A stretch of 44,864 bases of DNA from Bacteroidota bacterium (GTDB lineage: Bacteria > Bacteroidota > Bacteroidia > Chitinophagales > UBA2359): the NCBI GenBank assembly GCA_020631155.1, contig JAHDHV010000008.1:1-44864 (forward strand). The letters run 5' to 3'. Position numbers and translations under genes: made by a program. Numbering within the stretch: position 1 is the first letter of the stretch; every line of letters begins with the position of its first letter. This document shows, one piece after another, positions 1-8,669 of this stretch. A model generated the notes under the pieces. The model did not search any database, was not told the origin of the DNA, and saw only the letters and a program-made list of their open reading frames with translations.

Positions 1-60
1 AGAATAAACAGAATAATAAGCAGCCAATAGTTTTGTAATTCATAGGTATGTGTTTTTTTT

Positions 61-109
61 AGACGTAAGATAGGAGACATAAGACGTGAGATTTCAGACG
101 GGAGATGTA
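61..109. repeat. Heptamer array, seven AGAYRNR units
   Basis: Seven consecutive 7-bp units, each beginning AGA (AGACGTA, AGATAGG, AGACATA, AGACGTG, AGATTTC, AGACGGG, AGATGTA). This is the reverse complement of the TCTYAYR arrays found elsewhere in the window. It faces the array at 571-649 in inverted orientation. Confidence 0.8.
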
Positions 110-158
110 TAATACGCTCTTTTTTTATTAAAATCTTATAGTAAACTCAAATGTTGTT

Positions 159-475
159 GGTATGTTTCATTTTCTTCCTAACACTTTGTTTCTAAAATTG
201 CTATTTAGATATTTAGCCTTTTGGCTATTTAGCTTTTAGAAATTAGCTATTAGAGATCAGAAATTGGATTTTTTCCCTGAACCTTTTTTATATATAAATT
301 ACTGGCTATTAATTATTTGCAAGAACTATGACGGCTAAAGGCCGTCGTTACAGAACTCATTCAAAAAGAAACTAAAAAAACTGAAAACGAATCACTAATC
401 TACTAATCACGAATCCACGAACTGTTAAATAACGACAAACTGTTAGGTTGAAAACTAGAAGATTTGAAACATACC
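159..475. mobile_element. MITE copy 1 (317 bp, 11-bp TIRs, 8-bp TSD)
   Basis: Begins GGTATGTTTCA and ends TGAAACATACC, a perfect 11-bp terminal inverted repeat. The 8 bp on each side are identical (ATGTTGTT at 151-158 and 476-483), the footprint of a transposition event. The interior has no ORF. It holds 7-bp-periodic TTAGAAA-like sequence, a short GGC/GCC hairpin near 330 and a block of repeated AATCAC/AATCC units before the right end. It is presumably moved in trans by an unidentified transposase; 8-bp duplications occur in several IS families, so no family is assigned. Confidence 0.9.
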
Positions 476-510
476 ATGTTGTTTAACTCTAACAAATTTA
501 CAAATTAAGT

Positions 511-654
511 AACTAGACAAAATTAAACAACTATTAAATTTGTCATAAATCATTAATAGTGAGTTAATTATCTCAGGTCTCATGTCTCATATCTTACGTC
601 TTACGTCTTACGTCTTACGTCTTACGTCTTACGTCTTACGTCTTACGTCTAAGC
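511..654 (+). repeat. Repeat B copy, heptamer-array-bearing element
   Basis: Starts AACTAGACAAAATTAAAC, continues through a conserved segment containing GAGTTAATTATCTC, then runs into the heptamer array and ends TCTAAG. Matching sequence lies at 29013-29104 (same strand) and 31996-32096 (opposite strand). A diverged opposite-strand copy seems to lie at about 61-158 continued at 484-495, split by MITE copy 1. Confidence 0.65.
571..649. repeat. Heptamer array with eight perfect TTACGTC copies
   Basis: Eleven 7-bp units of the form TCTYAYR. The last part, 594-649, is eight perfect tandem copies of TTACGTC, so this is the most homogeneous array in the window. It may vary in copy number between strains. 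Confidence 0.9.
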
Positions 655-850
655 AAAAAAAATGGTGACTAACTTTGTTCTGTAAAACAAAATTAGTCAC
701 CACTGTAAGAGACAATTGTTAGTATTTTTGGTTAGTCTTTAGCTTTTAGAAATCAGTTATTAGAAGTTAGATTTAAAGTTTAAACAGTTGATTATCAATT
801 TAAAAACTTTAAAACCTTGCAACTTTTTAACCTTCCAAACTCTAAGTGTA

Positions 851-1525
851 TTAAATGCTTAAATAGTGCATGAGTGAGTCAAAGTGTTCTTTCAAATCTT
901 CGATGTAGTCATCCTCTTGATAGGAAGCTTTGATGGTATATTCGTAACGTTCAAATGTTGCGATAACGGGTTGTAGGTCGGTTCGGTTCACTTTGAGGGT
1001 GACCTCCATTTGCGTGCTGCTGCTGTTGGTAGAAACATACATACTCAAAATTTTGGTATCATTGGCTTCTACAATCTGTGCAATTTCGGAAAGTGCGTAG
1101 TCGTTGGTACTCATTTCCAAGATGATGATACCGCCTGGGTCTTGCATCGCATTGGCTTTGGCAAAATAATCCAATAAATTTTCCAATGTAATGACTCCCA
1201 AGTACTTATCCTCATCATCCAATACTGGCATCACTGACACACGCTGCTCGTTAATGGTTTTGAGTACCTCATAAATATGGTTGTACTCGTACACAAACGG
1301 ACGCTCAAACTGGCGATTGTGCTGGTTAAAAGGCAGTTCGCCATTGTTGTTGTCCAAGAGTTCGTATTCGGCAATCATTCCGATATATTCCTGACCTTTA
1401 ATAATGGGCAGGTGGTATACGTGAAATTCCCCCATCCAACTAAGGGCTTTGGTGCCATTATCAGATAATTTTAGTGGTGGAATAGTGTTATTAATTAGCT
1501 TCTTTGCAGTCATGTCATTAATCAA
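851..1525 (-). CDS. CBS-domain protein (AcuB-like)
   Basis: A 224-residue soluble protein with two CBS motifs (roughly residues 1-55 and 70-127, the latter with the VMPVLDDEDKYLGVITLENL core) and a C-terminal ACT-like alpha/beta segment (about 133-210). CBS pairs (Bateman modules) bind adenosyl ligands and sense energy or nucleotide state; the partner enzyme cannot be told from this sequence. The order CBS-CBS-ACT resembles AcuB-type proteins. It lies 44 bp downstream of the alpha/beta hydrolase gene on the same strand, so the two are probably co-transcribed with the hydrolase first. Confidence 0.8.
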   Translation of the reverse strand: MINDMTAKKLINNTIPPLKLSDNGTKALSWMGEFHVYHLPIIKGQEYIGMIAEYELLDNNNGELPFNQHNRQFERPFVYEYNHIYEVLKTINEQRVSVMPVLDDEDKYLGVITLENLLDYFAKANAMQDPGGIIILEMSTNDYALSEIAQIVEANDTKILSMYVSTNSSSTQMEVTLKVNRTDLQPVIATFERYEYTIKASYQEDDYIEDLKEHFDSLMHYLSI

Positions 1526-1569
1526 TTAGGTTACGGCTATTCGGCAGGCAACTGTCAGGTGTATGCAGT

Positions 1570-2325
1570 CTACCTGCGTTTTAAAAATCGGTCTAATAAA
1601 ATATTAAATTGCTCTGGTCGCTCCATCATTGGAGCATGACCACACTCCTCCATGAAAAACAAATGGGCATCGGGTAGTTTTTGTTGAAATTCTTCGGCAA
1701 CAAAGGGCGGTGTAATGCGGTCGTGCAATCCCCAAATTAAAAGGGTGGGAACTGTAATAGACGGCAAGCTATCTGCCATATTGTGCCGAATGGCTGATTT
1801 TGCAACGGACACTACTCGCATTGCTTTTTCACGGTTGTTCACGATGTCAAATACCTCATCTACTAACGCCTTAGTAGCTGTCGCTGGATTATAAAAGGTA
1901 AATTCCGTTTTTTGTTTAATAAAATCATAGTTTTTCCTTTTCGGAAATGTATCCCCAAAGGCATTTTCAAATAAGCCCGAACTACCTGTCAATACTAATG
2001 TTTGAACTTTGTTTAGGTTATTTAGAGTGTATAATAGCGCAATATGCCCCCCTAGTGAATTACCTAAAACAATAATAGACTGGTAATTTTTATGTTGAAT
2101 AAATTCCTCTACATAGGCTACCAAGTTGGGCAAAGTTGCAGCTCGAAAGGGTAATTCCAAAATTGGTAGCAATGGAACAACTACTTTATACGCTTTGTTA
2201 AAATGCTTGATGAGTGATGAAAAATTACTCAATGCACCAAACAATCCATGTAGCAACAATAGTGGAGTACCTTCTCCGGCTTCTACATACTTGAATTTAC
2301 CTTCTTTTTTGATGTCAAAGTCCAT
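1570..2325 (-). CDS. Alpha/beta hydrolase
   Basis: A 251-residue cytosolic alpha/beta-hydrolase. The oxyanion-hole motif LLHGLFGA is at about residues 24-31, the nucleophile elbow is GNSLGG with the catalytic Ser, the acidic residue lies in WGLHDRITP and the catalytic His in ECGHAPMMERPEQF. Substrate is unknown; family members include esterases and C-C hydrolases. A TAACTTTG box on the minus strand (2350-2357), 24 bp before the ATG, matches the Bacteroidota -7 element, although I see no well-spaced -33 TTG. It is the first gene of a likely pair with the CBS protein. Confidence 0.85.
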   Translation of the reverse strand: MDFDIKKEGKFKYVEAGEGTPLLLLHGLFGALSNFSSLIKHFNKAYKVVVPLLPILELPFRAATLPNLVAYVEEFIQHKNYQSIIVLGNSLGGHIALLYTLNNLNKVQTLVLTGSSGLFENAFGDTFPKRKNYDFIKQKTEFTFYNPATATKALVDEVFDIVNNREKAMRVVSVAKSAIRHNMADSLPSITVPTLLIWGLHDRITPPFVAEEFQQKLPDAHLFFMEECGHAPMMERPEQFNILLDRFLKRR

Positions 2326-3334
2326 ACCGAGTTCTCAAATTAGTGTGTACAAAGTTAGTCTTTTTACAAACTCATTGGTAATAATTATGGACTTAGTACA
2401 ACATTTTACTGTTTTATTATTTTATTAAAAAAACAATAACAGTTATTTACAAAGAACATTAGCTATAAAATTTATACGCTCCTTTTTGAGTAAAAGTATG
2501 TTTCCTAGCTTAATTTGACAATATTCTGTATCAATAGAACAGTTTGTAGTCTTGCTTTTCCCTTGCTACTATTATTTAGATGAAAAATAAGCAGTACAGG
2601 TTTACTAATCAGCTATCTAATTTGTTTATTTAATGTAAATTTTATACAAAAAATTAAACTGTAAGTTCTTGATTATTTAACTAAAATAGTTTTTAATTGA
2701 CTTTAATGAGACAATAAATTTGCATTTAAAACTAAAATATGAATCAATATTCGTAAAAAGCAATTTACTCTTTAATAAAAAACACAAACTATTATAGCTT
2801 TTAAAGCAATCTATTATATCTAAGTATAATAGCGACTACATATTCATGCACATAGAACAAGTTTCCTTCCAATGAAGTTACACATTATTCTGTACAAGAA
2901 ATACTTTGGGCGATACAAAATGACAATTGATGGGTAATTAAAAATGGTATGGCAGTGACTAAAGATAAGTCAATAAAATCATTTAATTGTCTTAAATCTT
3001 GATGTGGCAATGTGGGCACATTATAGGCTCATTGCGCTTTGAAGTACTTTTATTTTGTTAGATGTTAAGATTATGGTATGCTCTTGTGAGGTTCTGTTGT
3101 GACGTAAATTTACAAAAAATGTTACAAACTTACAGCATTTATCTTTAAAGCTTGACTATTTTATTGAATATATTTTAACTAAAAATAATAGTTAATGCTT
3201 TAGGCCTAAAGCGTTCAATTGTTGTTAGACAACTTTACCAAATAAAAAATTATTTATCCAAAAAATAAAAAATTAGCCCCATTATGAAACAACAAATTGT
3301 TGGATAGTAATAGTGAGCATTTGCTTAGGAAATG
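2326..3334. other. Gene-free intergenic region, about 1 kb
   Basis: No ORF here has coding character. It is very AT-rich. A TAAATTTG box at 2715-2722 resembles a -7 promoter element but its nearest TTG is only 15 bp upstream. The minus strand from about 3040 back to 2990 could encode a short CPHC-type zinc-knuckle-like string, but stop codons follow at once, so at most this is a decayed gene. Confidence 0.5.
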
Positions 3335-3376
3335 TCTCAAATCTCAAATCTCACGTCTCCTATTTCACGTCTCATT
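3335..3376. repeat. Heptamer array abutting the hslR stop codon
   Basis: Six 7-bp units (TCTCAAA twice, TCTCACG, TCTCCTA, TTTCACG, TCTCATT). The array ends on the base directly adjoining the stop codon of the minus-strand hslR-like gene at 3377, so it would form the start of that gene's 3' untranslated region. Confidence 0.75.
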
Positions 3377-3766
3377 TTAATCATCAAAAAATTTATCTAG
3401 GTCTCTACGCTCCCGTTTTGTTGGGCGGCCACTTCCTTTTTCTCGTTGAACAGTGGTATTCCAAAAAATAGACCGTTGAAGGTCATCTCGCTTTTCTGGT
3501 GCTGGTGATAAGTCCTCATAACAGTCTACAGCTATCTTCGCCCCTACCCTTTTTTCGATTAATTGTAAGGCTTTTAATACTTTTTTCTCGCCCGATTTCT
3601 GCACGCTCACCGTTTCATCTACTTTCAATAAATAAGACGCTTTCACGCTTTTGCCTCCTATTTTTACCCTTCCTGCCTTACATGCATCACTCGCTAAACT
3701 GCGCGATTTGAATATGCGAACAGCCCACAACCATTTGTCTACCCGTACTTTATCTACTGTCTTCAT
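3377..3766 (-). CDS. hslR: S4-domain RNA-binding protein, Hsp15 family
   Basis: A 129-residue protein with an N-terminal S4 domain: RVDKWLWAVRIFKSRSLA at about residues 8-25, then GRVKIGGKSVKAS, with a basic C-terminal tail containing GRPTKRERR. Length and layout match Hsp15 (HslR), which binds 50S subunits carrying stalled nascent chain-tRNA and helps recycle them. It could be another small S4 protein, but the WLWAVR and GRPTKRERR segments are typical. The gene stands alone, and its stop codon is contiguous with a heptamer array. Confidence 0.9.
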   Translation of the reverse strand: MKTVDKVRVDKWLWAVRIFKSRSLASDACKAGRVKIGGKSVKASYLLKVDETVSVQKSGEKKVLKALQLIEKRVGAKIAVDCYEDLSPAPEKRDDLQRSIFWNTTVQREKGSGRPTKRERRDLDKFFDD

Positions 3767-3870
3767 TTTAATTTATTAATTTATTTAACGAAATTTTGCT
3801 TTGGTATTTCTAAAGGCAGTACATTTATTCCAACGTTCTTTTTTTCAAAAAGGTTTCCTATTTTGCAAAT

Positions 3871-3923
3871 AGATGTAAGATAGGAGACATAAGTTTTAAG
3901 ACAAGACGCAAGATTTTGCGTCT
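3871..3923. repeat. Short heptamer array plus GACGCAA palindrome
   Basis: Three AGA-type heptamers (3871-3891) are followed by a 20-bp near-perfect palindrome at 3904-3923 (AGACGCAAGA / TTTTGCGTCT). A close relative of the palindrome lies at 40577-40600. It lies between the divergent hslR and ATP-grasp genes. Confidence 0.7.
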
Positions 3924-3973
3924 CTGCCTAACAATTTTCAAAAAAAGCTTATTTTTACAAAAAAAACGCGCCT

Positions 3974-4942
3974 ATGGAACCCCAAAATAAAGCCCGTCAA
4001 TTGGTCAGAATGATTCGGATTGTTGCCCAAAAACACGACATTCAATTGACCTCTATTTCTCATAATTGGATTTTAAAACTATCTAAAAACAAAACTTCAA
4101 AACATATATTTGGTTATAATTTTGAACTTAATTCGGCTACTGCTAAGGAAATAGCAGATGATAAAAGTGCAACAGCTGATTTGTTAAATATGACTAATAT
4201 TCCTGTAGCAGAATATCACTTATTTTTAAATCCTTATTTACATAAATATATTGATCAACAAGGAAATTGGCAAAAAATATTGGCTTGTGCTGAACAGCTA
4301 GGCTATCCATTAATTTGCAAAACAGCTAAAGGCACAGGGGGAAATAATGTTTTTAAAATAAATTCAATAGTAATTTTAGAGGATGTAATACATAAATTAT
4401 TTGCTAAATATCAAGCAATTTGCCTTTCTCCATTTTACGCCATCAAAAACGAATATAGAATAATTGTATTGGATGGCGAGGTCATGCTCGTTTACAGTAA
4501 ACAAATTCCGCATTTAACTGGCAATGGCAAATCTACTATACTGCAATTGCTGACTCAATATTTATCAGATACCCCTCTATCGGAAGATGTAGCACAGTTT
4601 ATTGCAAAATTAGAACTTCCAACTAATCATATTTTACCCACTAACAAACACCTGCCCCTCAATTGGAAACACAATTTGGGCAAAGGAGCCAAACCCGTTT
4701 TGGTAGCTGATAACACACTCAAACAACGCTTGTCAGATTTAGCCTTGCAAGCTGCCAAAGCCATTAATATTACCTTCGCTTCGGTAGACCTTATCGAAAC
4801 AATGGACGGGCAACTACGCGTTTTGGAAATCAACGCGGGTATTATGACCGAAAATTTTGTTCGCAATCTTCCAGAGCAATACGATACCATTCTAGCCATT
4901 TATGAAAAAGCGGTTTTGAAAATGCTGAACTTAGAGGGGTAA
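3974..4942 (+). CDS. ATP-grasp enzyme, cyanophycin synthetase/RimK-like
   Basis: A 322-residue protein with the ATP-grasp fold. ICKTAKGTGGNNVFKI (about residues 115-130) is the ATP-binding Lys and glycine-rich loop, NEYRIIVLDGEVMLVYSK the central strand pair, and LRVLEINAGI near 285 carries the acidic and Asn metal ligands. ATP-grasp enzymes join a carboxylate to an amine or thiol through an acyl-phosphate. The sequence looks most like the ligase part of cyanophycin synthetase or bifunctional glutathione synthetase, but it stands alone without their other domains, so product and substrate are unknown. No partner gene is adjacent. Confidence 0.75.
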   Translation: MEPQNKARQLVRMIRIVAQKHDIQLTSISHNWILKLSKNKTSKHIFGYNFELNSATAKEIADDKSATADLLNMTNIPVAEYHLFLNPYLHKYIDQQGNWQKILACAEQLGYPLICKTAKGTGGNNVFKINSIVILEDVIHKLFAKYQAICLSPFYAIKNEYRIIVLDGEVMLVYSKQIPHLTGNGKSTILQLLTQYLSDTPLSEDVAQFIAKLELPTNHILPTNKHLPLNWKHNLGKGAKPVLVADNTLKQRLSDLALQAAKAINITFASVDLIETMDGQLRVLEINAGIMTENFVRNLPEQYDTILAIYEKAVLKMLNLEG

Positions 4943-5149
4943 ATACTAAAAATTCTCTCTTAAACATTTACCATAAATAGATCGTTTTTAAAAAAAAATG
5001 CTGATATTAGTAGCTTATAATCAAATACTAATGGCAATATAATTGTAATCGTATTTTGTTGAAGCAATGTTTATTCAAAAGCAATAATATTTCAACAAAG
5101 TACTTTCAGATAGTATTTTTTTTGCCCAACATTTAAATAAGTTCCAATC

Positions 5150-6259
5150 ATGCGGTCAACCAAATATTTATTCATCAGTAGTTTTCTCATTGCTTTTTTG
5201 GTCATTTTCCAGATTTCTTGTTCCAAAGATGATCCGACACCTGTGATAGAGGATGATGGCAACTTAAATATTAACTTAGCTACTATACCTTTTGATAGTC
5301 TGTCTACTTATGGCTTTTTTCAGGGAAATATTGCTGCACTTGAACCAACATTGAGGGTGTTGCCCTATGATTTGAATACGCCTTTATTTTCGGATTATGC
5401 CAAAAAATCGCGATTTATCTACTTACCGCCTGAAACTTCGGCGGAATATGTAGAGCAAAAGGCTTTCGACTTCCCTGTTGGAACGGTTATTATCAAAAAT
5501 TTTTACTATGACAATGATTTTAGAGACCCTAGCAAGGGGCGGCGCATCCTTGAAACTCGCTTATTGATTCGCAAAGCTACGGAGTGGTTTCCAGCTACTT
5601 ACCTCTGGAATGAAGCGCAAACCGAAGCTACATTAACCATTATTAAACACACTCTTCCTGTGGAGTGGATTCATGAGGACGGGACAACACGCAATTTAAA
5701 TTACATTGTTCCTAATAAAAATGACTGTAAAGGCTGCCACAATATAGATAAACAGTTGGTTCCAATTGGACCGCAGGCACGTCATTTAAACAAAAATTAT
5801 ACCTATAAAACAGGAGCAATGAATCAGTTGGAGAAATGGGCAGCAATGGGCTATTTAACCAATGTACCTACCCCTGAAACTGCTCCAAAAGTTCCTGACT
5901 GGACAAATCCACAAGCTTACTCCCTAGATGAACGCGCTCGCGCCTATTTAGATATTAATTGTGGGCATTGCCATAATCCACAAGGGCCAGCCAATAATTC
6001 AGGTTTAACATTGGCTTTTTATGAAACACATCCTTATTCGCTGGGCATTTGCAAATCGCCGATTGCAGCAGGCGGAGGTTCTGGAAATTTGCGTTATAAT
6101 ATTGTACCGGGCGCACCCGATGAGTCCATCATGGTTTTCCGCATGAAATCCATAGAGCCTGATGTGGCTATGCCTGAATTAGCTCGCTCTTTATTACATG
6201 AAGAAGGCATACAGTTGATTGAAGATTGGATACTTTCTTTAGAAGGAGATTGTGAATAA
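5150..6259 (+). CDS. Diheme c-type cytochrome lipoprotein (SO2930/HNE_0200-like)
   Basis: A 369-residue lipoprotein precursor: hydrophobic signal segment ending in a lipobox with Cys24 (IFQISCS). Two CxxCH haem-attachment motifs are visible, CKGCH at 193-197 and CGHCH at 271-275, the second followed by NPQGPANNSGL. The layout matches a conserved family of lipoprotein diheme cytochromes (TIGR03806-type), whose members often neighbour a beta-helix copper or metal protein; no such neighbour is present here. It probably transfers electrons in the periplasm or at the outer membrane. It converges on the DUF2177 gene with a 15-bp gap and no visible terminator. Confidence 0.8.
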   Translation: MRSTKYLFISSFLIAFLVIFQISCSKDDPTPVIEDDGNLNINLATIPFDSLSTYGFFQGNIAALEPTLRVLPYDLNTPLFSDYAKKSRFIYLPPETSAEYVEQKAFDFPVGTVIIKNFYYDNDFRDPSKGRRILETRLLIRKATEWFPATYLWNEAQTEATLTIIKHTLPVEWIHEDGTTRNLNYIVPNKNDCKGCHNIDKQLVPIGPQARHLNKNYTYKTGAMNQLEKWAAMGYLTNVPTPETAPKVPDWTNPQAYSLDERARAYLDINCGHCHNPQGPANNSGLTLAFYETHPYSLGICKSPIAAGGGSGNLRYNIVPGAPDESIMVFRMKSIEPDVAMPELARSLLHEEGIQLIEDWILSLEGDCE

Positions 6260-6274
6260 GGTGTATTCTTAGGC

Positions 6275-6688
6275 TCAAGCAGTTCCTAGCCATTTCCCAA
6301 TTTGATAAGAGCAAAAAGCGACAGAAGTACACAAAACAATTCCCCACAAAATATCTACAATGACGACCTTTATTGGCCAATTATTGAGAGTAGCAAGGTT
6401 GGTTAAATCGTAGGTTGCATAGGTGAATAAGCCAAATAATGCTCCATACAAAACGGCTTTTTGCCAAGAAGTAGCGTCTAGGGCAGGCGCAACAGCGAAG
6501 AAGATAATGCCAACAATATAGAGGAAGTAAAAGACCATTGCAGCCGTCCAATTAACGGAGTCGCTTAGGAAATCGCTTAGTTGAGTACGGTAAAAACCTC
6601 GTGCAATCAATCCAAGCCATAATATATCTATTAGAAAAAAGACGGGAACGGTTAGTAAGTATAATTTTAGGTAGAAAGTGAAGTTCAT
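6275..6688 (-). CDS. DUF2177-family membrane protein
   Basis: A 137-residue integral membrane protein with about four hydrophobic helices and the family signature YDLTNLATLNNWPIKVVIVD near the third helix. The function of DUF2177 proteins is not established. The frame extends to a TTG at 6715, but the ATG at 6686-6688 starts the protein neatly before the first helix and is preferred. It converges with the cytochrome gene. Confidence 0.8.
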   Translation of the reverse strand: MNFTFYLKLYLLTVPVFFLIDILWLGLIARGFYRTQLSDFLSDSVNWTAAMVFYFLYIVGIIFFAVAPALDATSWQKAVLYGALFGLFTYATYDLTNLATLNNWPIKVVIVDILWGIVLCTSVAFCSYQIGKWLGTA

Positions 6689-6738
6689 TGTTGTTAAATT
6701 TGTAAAATGATTCAATTAATTAGGTCATTTCCATGAAA

Positions 6739-6829
6739 CAAAATATCATTCAAACTGTTTATAATTTTACTATTTAACTCAAGTAAATCAATGATTATCA
6801 AAACATTAAAGTGTCGAATTTATTCATCT
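6739..6829. repeat. Dispersed repeat C, copy 1
   Basis: Resembles 8670-8780 over about 90 bp: shared blocks are ATTCAAACTGTTTATAATTT, GATTATCAA and GAATTTATTC/GAATTCATTC. A third, partial copy lies at 7517-7551. Copy 1 ends just before the HAD gene and the partial copy just before the small secreted protein gene, so it may contribute leader sequence there. Confidence 0.5.
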
Positions 6830-6842
6830 AAAAAGAAAAATA

Positions 6843-7523
6843 ATGAAATTTGTCATTTTCGATATAGACGGAACACTGACAGACACAAAAGAAGTCGAAG
6901 GCAGATGCTTTATGCGCTCCTTTGAGCAAATCTTTAATATTGATATTTGGGGGCAAAAATGGGGAAACTTTAAGCATGTAACAGATTGGGGAATAACAGA
7001 AGAAATTATTGAACAAAAATTGGGTAGAAAACCACGTCAAGCGGAATATGATTTAATGGTTTCAAACTTTGCGCGCCTTCTTCAAGAGGAAAGACAAAGG
7101 GATAACACTCAATTTAGGGAAGTAAAAGGAGCAAAGACGTTTTTTTATGAACTAGCAAAAGATAAAAACATAGCATTAGGAATTGCAACAGGGGCATGGA
7201 AGGATTCAGCTAAGATAAAGCTTGATGCAGTAGGGATAAACTTAGCAGGAATCTGTTTCTCCAATAGCACTGATCACAAATCCAGAGAAGCCATCACACA
7301 GGATGTAATTGAGCAACTCAAACAAAAAACAGGAGAATTGCCCGAGGAAATCATCTATTTTGGCGATGGCGAATGGGACTTTAAAACCTGCCAAAAACTT
7401 GGTATCACATTTATCGGAATTGATGTCAGAGGTGATGGAAAATTGACAGCACTAGGAGCAAAAAATGTTTATAGAAATTTTGAAGATAAGATTGGAATGT
7501 TAAGTTGTTTTAGTAGAACGTAG
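6843..7523 (+). CDS. HAD-superfamily hydrolase
   Basis: A 226-residue HAD phosphatase. Motif I is FDIDGTLTDT (residues 5-14), with nucleophile Asp6 and Asp8. Motif II is the Thr of GIATGAW (about 116), and motif IV is the acidic loop FGDGEWD near 178. A helical cap lies between motifs I and II, as in phosphoglycolate-phosphatase-like subfamily I enzymes. The substrate cannot be deduced. The next gene begins 33 bp downstream and may be co-transcribed. Confidence 0.85.
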   Translation: MKFVIFDIDGTLTDTKEVEGRCFMRSFEQIFNIDIWGQKWGNFKHVTDWGITEEIIEQKLGRKPRQAEYDLMVSNFARLLQEERQRDNTQFREVKGAKTFFYELAKDKNIALGIATGAWKDSAKIKLDAVGINLAGICFSNSTDHKSREAITQDVIEQLKQKTGELPEEIIYFGDGEWDFKTCQKLGITFIGIDVRGDGKLTALGAKNVYRNFEDKIGMLSCFSRT

Positions 7524-7556
7524 GAGAATTTATTCGCTGACAAAAAATATTTGATA

Positions 7557-8015
7557 ATGAAAAAGATAATATTTATCCTAACAATTTTAGTTTCGACTTT
7601 TTGGGTAGCAGTTGCACAAGACAAAAAATCGTATGAGATTGACTTTACAAACCCAAAAAGTGTTGTAAATGCCATTTTTTATGCCGCACAAACAAAGGAT
7701 TTTGCCATTATGCAGTGCCTTTGCGACCCTTATGGACGTGGAGATGGGGACACAAAAAGACTCTGCGCCATTCCTAAAATTGTAAAATTGATGGAGGATA
7801 GTGATGGTGCTGGACAGACAAAAGAGAAAATTGATGAATTTGTAACAGCCTTTAAAGTGGGGCGAATAAATGGCGAGGTAAGCTATAAAGAATACAAAGA
7901 AACCCTCTATGCAAAAGTCCCTTTTTGGTTCAATCATCCTAGTGGAGCAAGCCGCAGTGACGAGACCATGAACTTGGTTAAACGATACGGCAACTGGTAT
8001 CTTTCAAGCTTTTGA
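7557..8015 (+). CDS. Small secreted protein, possibly NTF2-like
   Basis: A 152-residue protein with a clear signal peptide (KKIIFILTILVSTFWVAVAQ, cleavage likely after AVA). The mature part starts with a helix of the kind seen in secreted SnoaL/DUF4878-like proteins (PKSVVNAIFYAAQTKDF) and ends in a beta strand KRYGNWYLSSF; this fold assignment is a guess. Cysteines at CLC and RLC may be oxidised in the periplasm. The frame extends to TTG 7551, but ATG 7557 directly precedes the charged signal-peptide start. It follows the HAD gene by 33 bp. Confidence 0.7.
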   Translation: MKKIIFILTILVSTFWVAVAQDKKSYEIDFTNPKSVVNAIFYAAQTKDFAIMQCLCDPYGRGDGDTKRLCAIPKIVKLMEDSDGAGQTKEKIDEFVTAFKVGRINGEVSYKEYKETLYAKVPFWFNHPSGASRSDETMNLVKRYGNWYLSSF

Positions 8016-8050
8016 GGATAGAGAAATATTATTTGTCATTCTCAGTCTAC

Positions 8051-8359
8051 CTAATCGAATCCTAATCTATTTTTGATGTACTGTATGCCCCTTTTATTGT
8101 GAATTACAGCAATCACTTCAATTTCTTTATGCCTTTCATTTATTGTGTAAAATATTTTGAAAGGGAAACCTTTCACAAATGCTCGATATACATTAGGAAG
8201 TACTTTTTGATACAAAAAGGGGTTTTGTTGTAACAACTCACAAGCATCATAAAAGTAAGCAAAAAACTTCATGCCTAATGTAGCCTGTATTTGCTCATAA
8301 TAACCTATAATATCCTCTGTTTCCAATTCAGCAGAGTGTGACATAAACAACTTATACAT
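8051..8359 (-). CDS. ParE/RelE-family toxin
   Basis: A 102-residue basic protein with ParE-type features: N-terminal helical pair (AELETEDIIGYYEQIQATLG), central beta strands (NVYRAFVKGFPFKIFYTI) and a final strand plus HNKRG motif. Such toxins inhibit either gyrase (ParE) or translation (RelE); the sequence resembles the Bacteroidota plasmid-stabilisation group. It begins 9 bp after the antitoxin gene ends, the usual antitoxin-first operon. Confidence 0.85.
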   Translation of the reverse strand: MYKLFMSHSAELETEDIIGYYEQIQATLGMKFFAYFYDACELLQQNPFLYQKVLPNVYRAFVKGFPFKIFYTINERHKEIEVIAVIHNKRGIQYIKNRLGFD

Positions 8360-8368
8360 GTATTAGCT

Positions 8369-8629
8369 TTAGAAGTTTTTGTATTTTTTATTCATTTTTT
8401 TCTTAAAATTCTCCAAAGAAATTCGCTTATCTCTATTTTTTTCGGCATCCTCTAGGCGTTTTTGCAAGAAAATAGTCAACAATGCCTGATTTTCTTCTGC
8501 TTCTTCTAGTGGAGTAATGACCGCATCTGCTTGTTGTGCCCATAAAAATTCCACATATTGTATCAAGTGTTGTAAAGTGCTTTCTGGCAGCCCTTCCATC
8601 TTTTTTGTCAATAATTGAATGGTATTCAT
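8369..8629 (-). CDS. Antitoxin of ParE-type toxin-antitoxin pair
   Basis: An 86-residue protein with an N-terminal helical segment (LPESTLQHLIQYVEFLWAQ), similar to DUF2281 or addiction-module antitoxins, and a highly charged basic C-terminal tail that would wrap the toxin. It would neutralise the toxin and probably autoregulate. No classic DNA-binding domain is recognisable, so which part binds the promoter is unclear. Confidence 0.75.
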   Translation of the reverse strand: MNTIQLLTKKMEGLPESTLQHLIQYVEFLWAQQADAVITPLEEAEENQALLTIFLQKRLEDAEKNRDKRISLENFKKKMNKKYKNF

Positions 8630-8669
8630 AGCCTTAATTGATTAGTTATTTATACACTATTCTATTTAA

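Noticed and set aside
571-649. Possible CRISPR array
   Set aside because: The units are contiguous 7-mers with no unique spacers and no cas genes are present.
2840-3060. A CPHC-type zinc-knuckle string on the minus strand, possibly an IS1- or IS1595-like transposase remnant
   Set aside because: Stops follow within eight residues in that frame and no further conserved segment was seen in any frame. No terminal repeats were found either.
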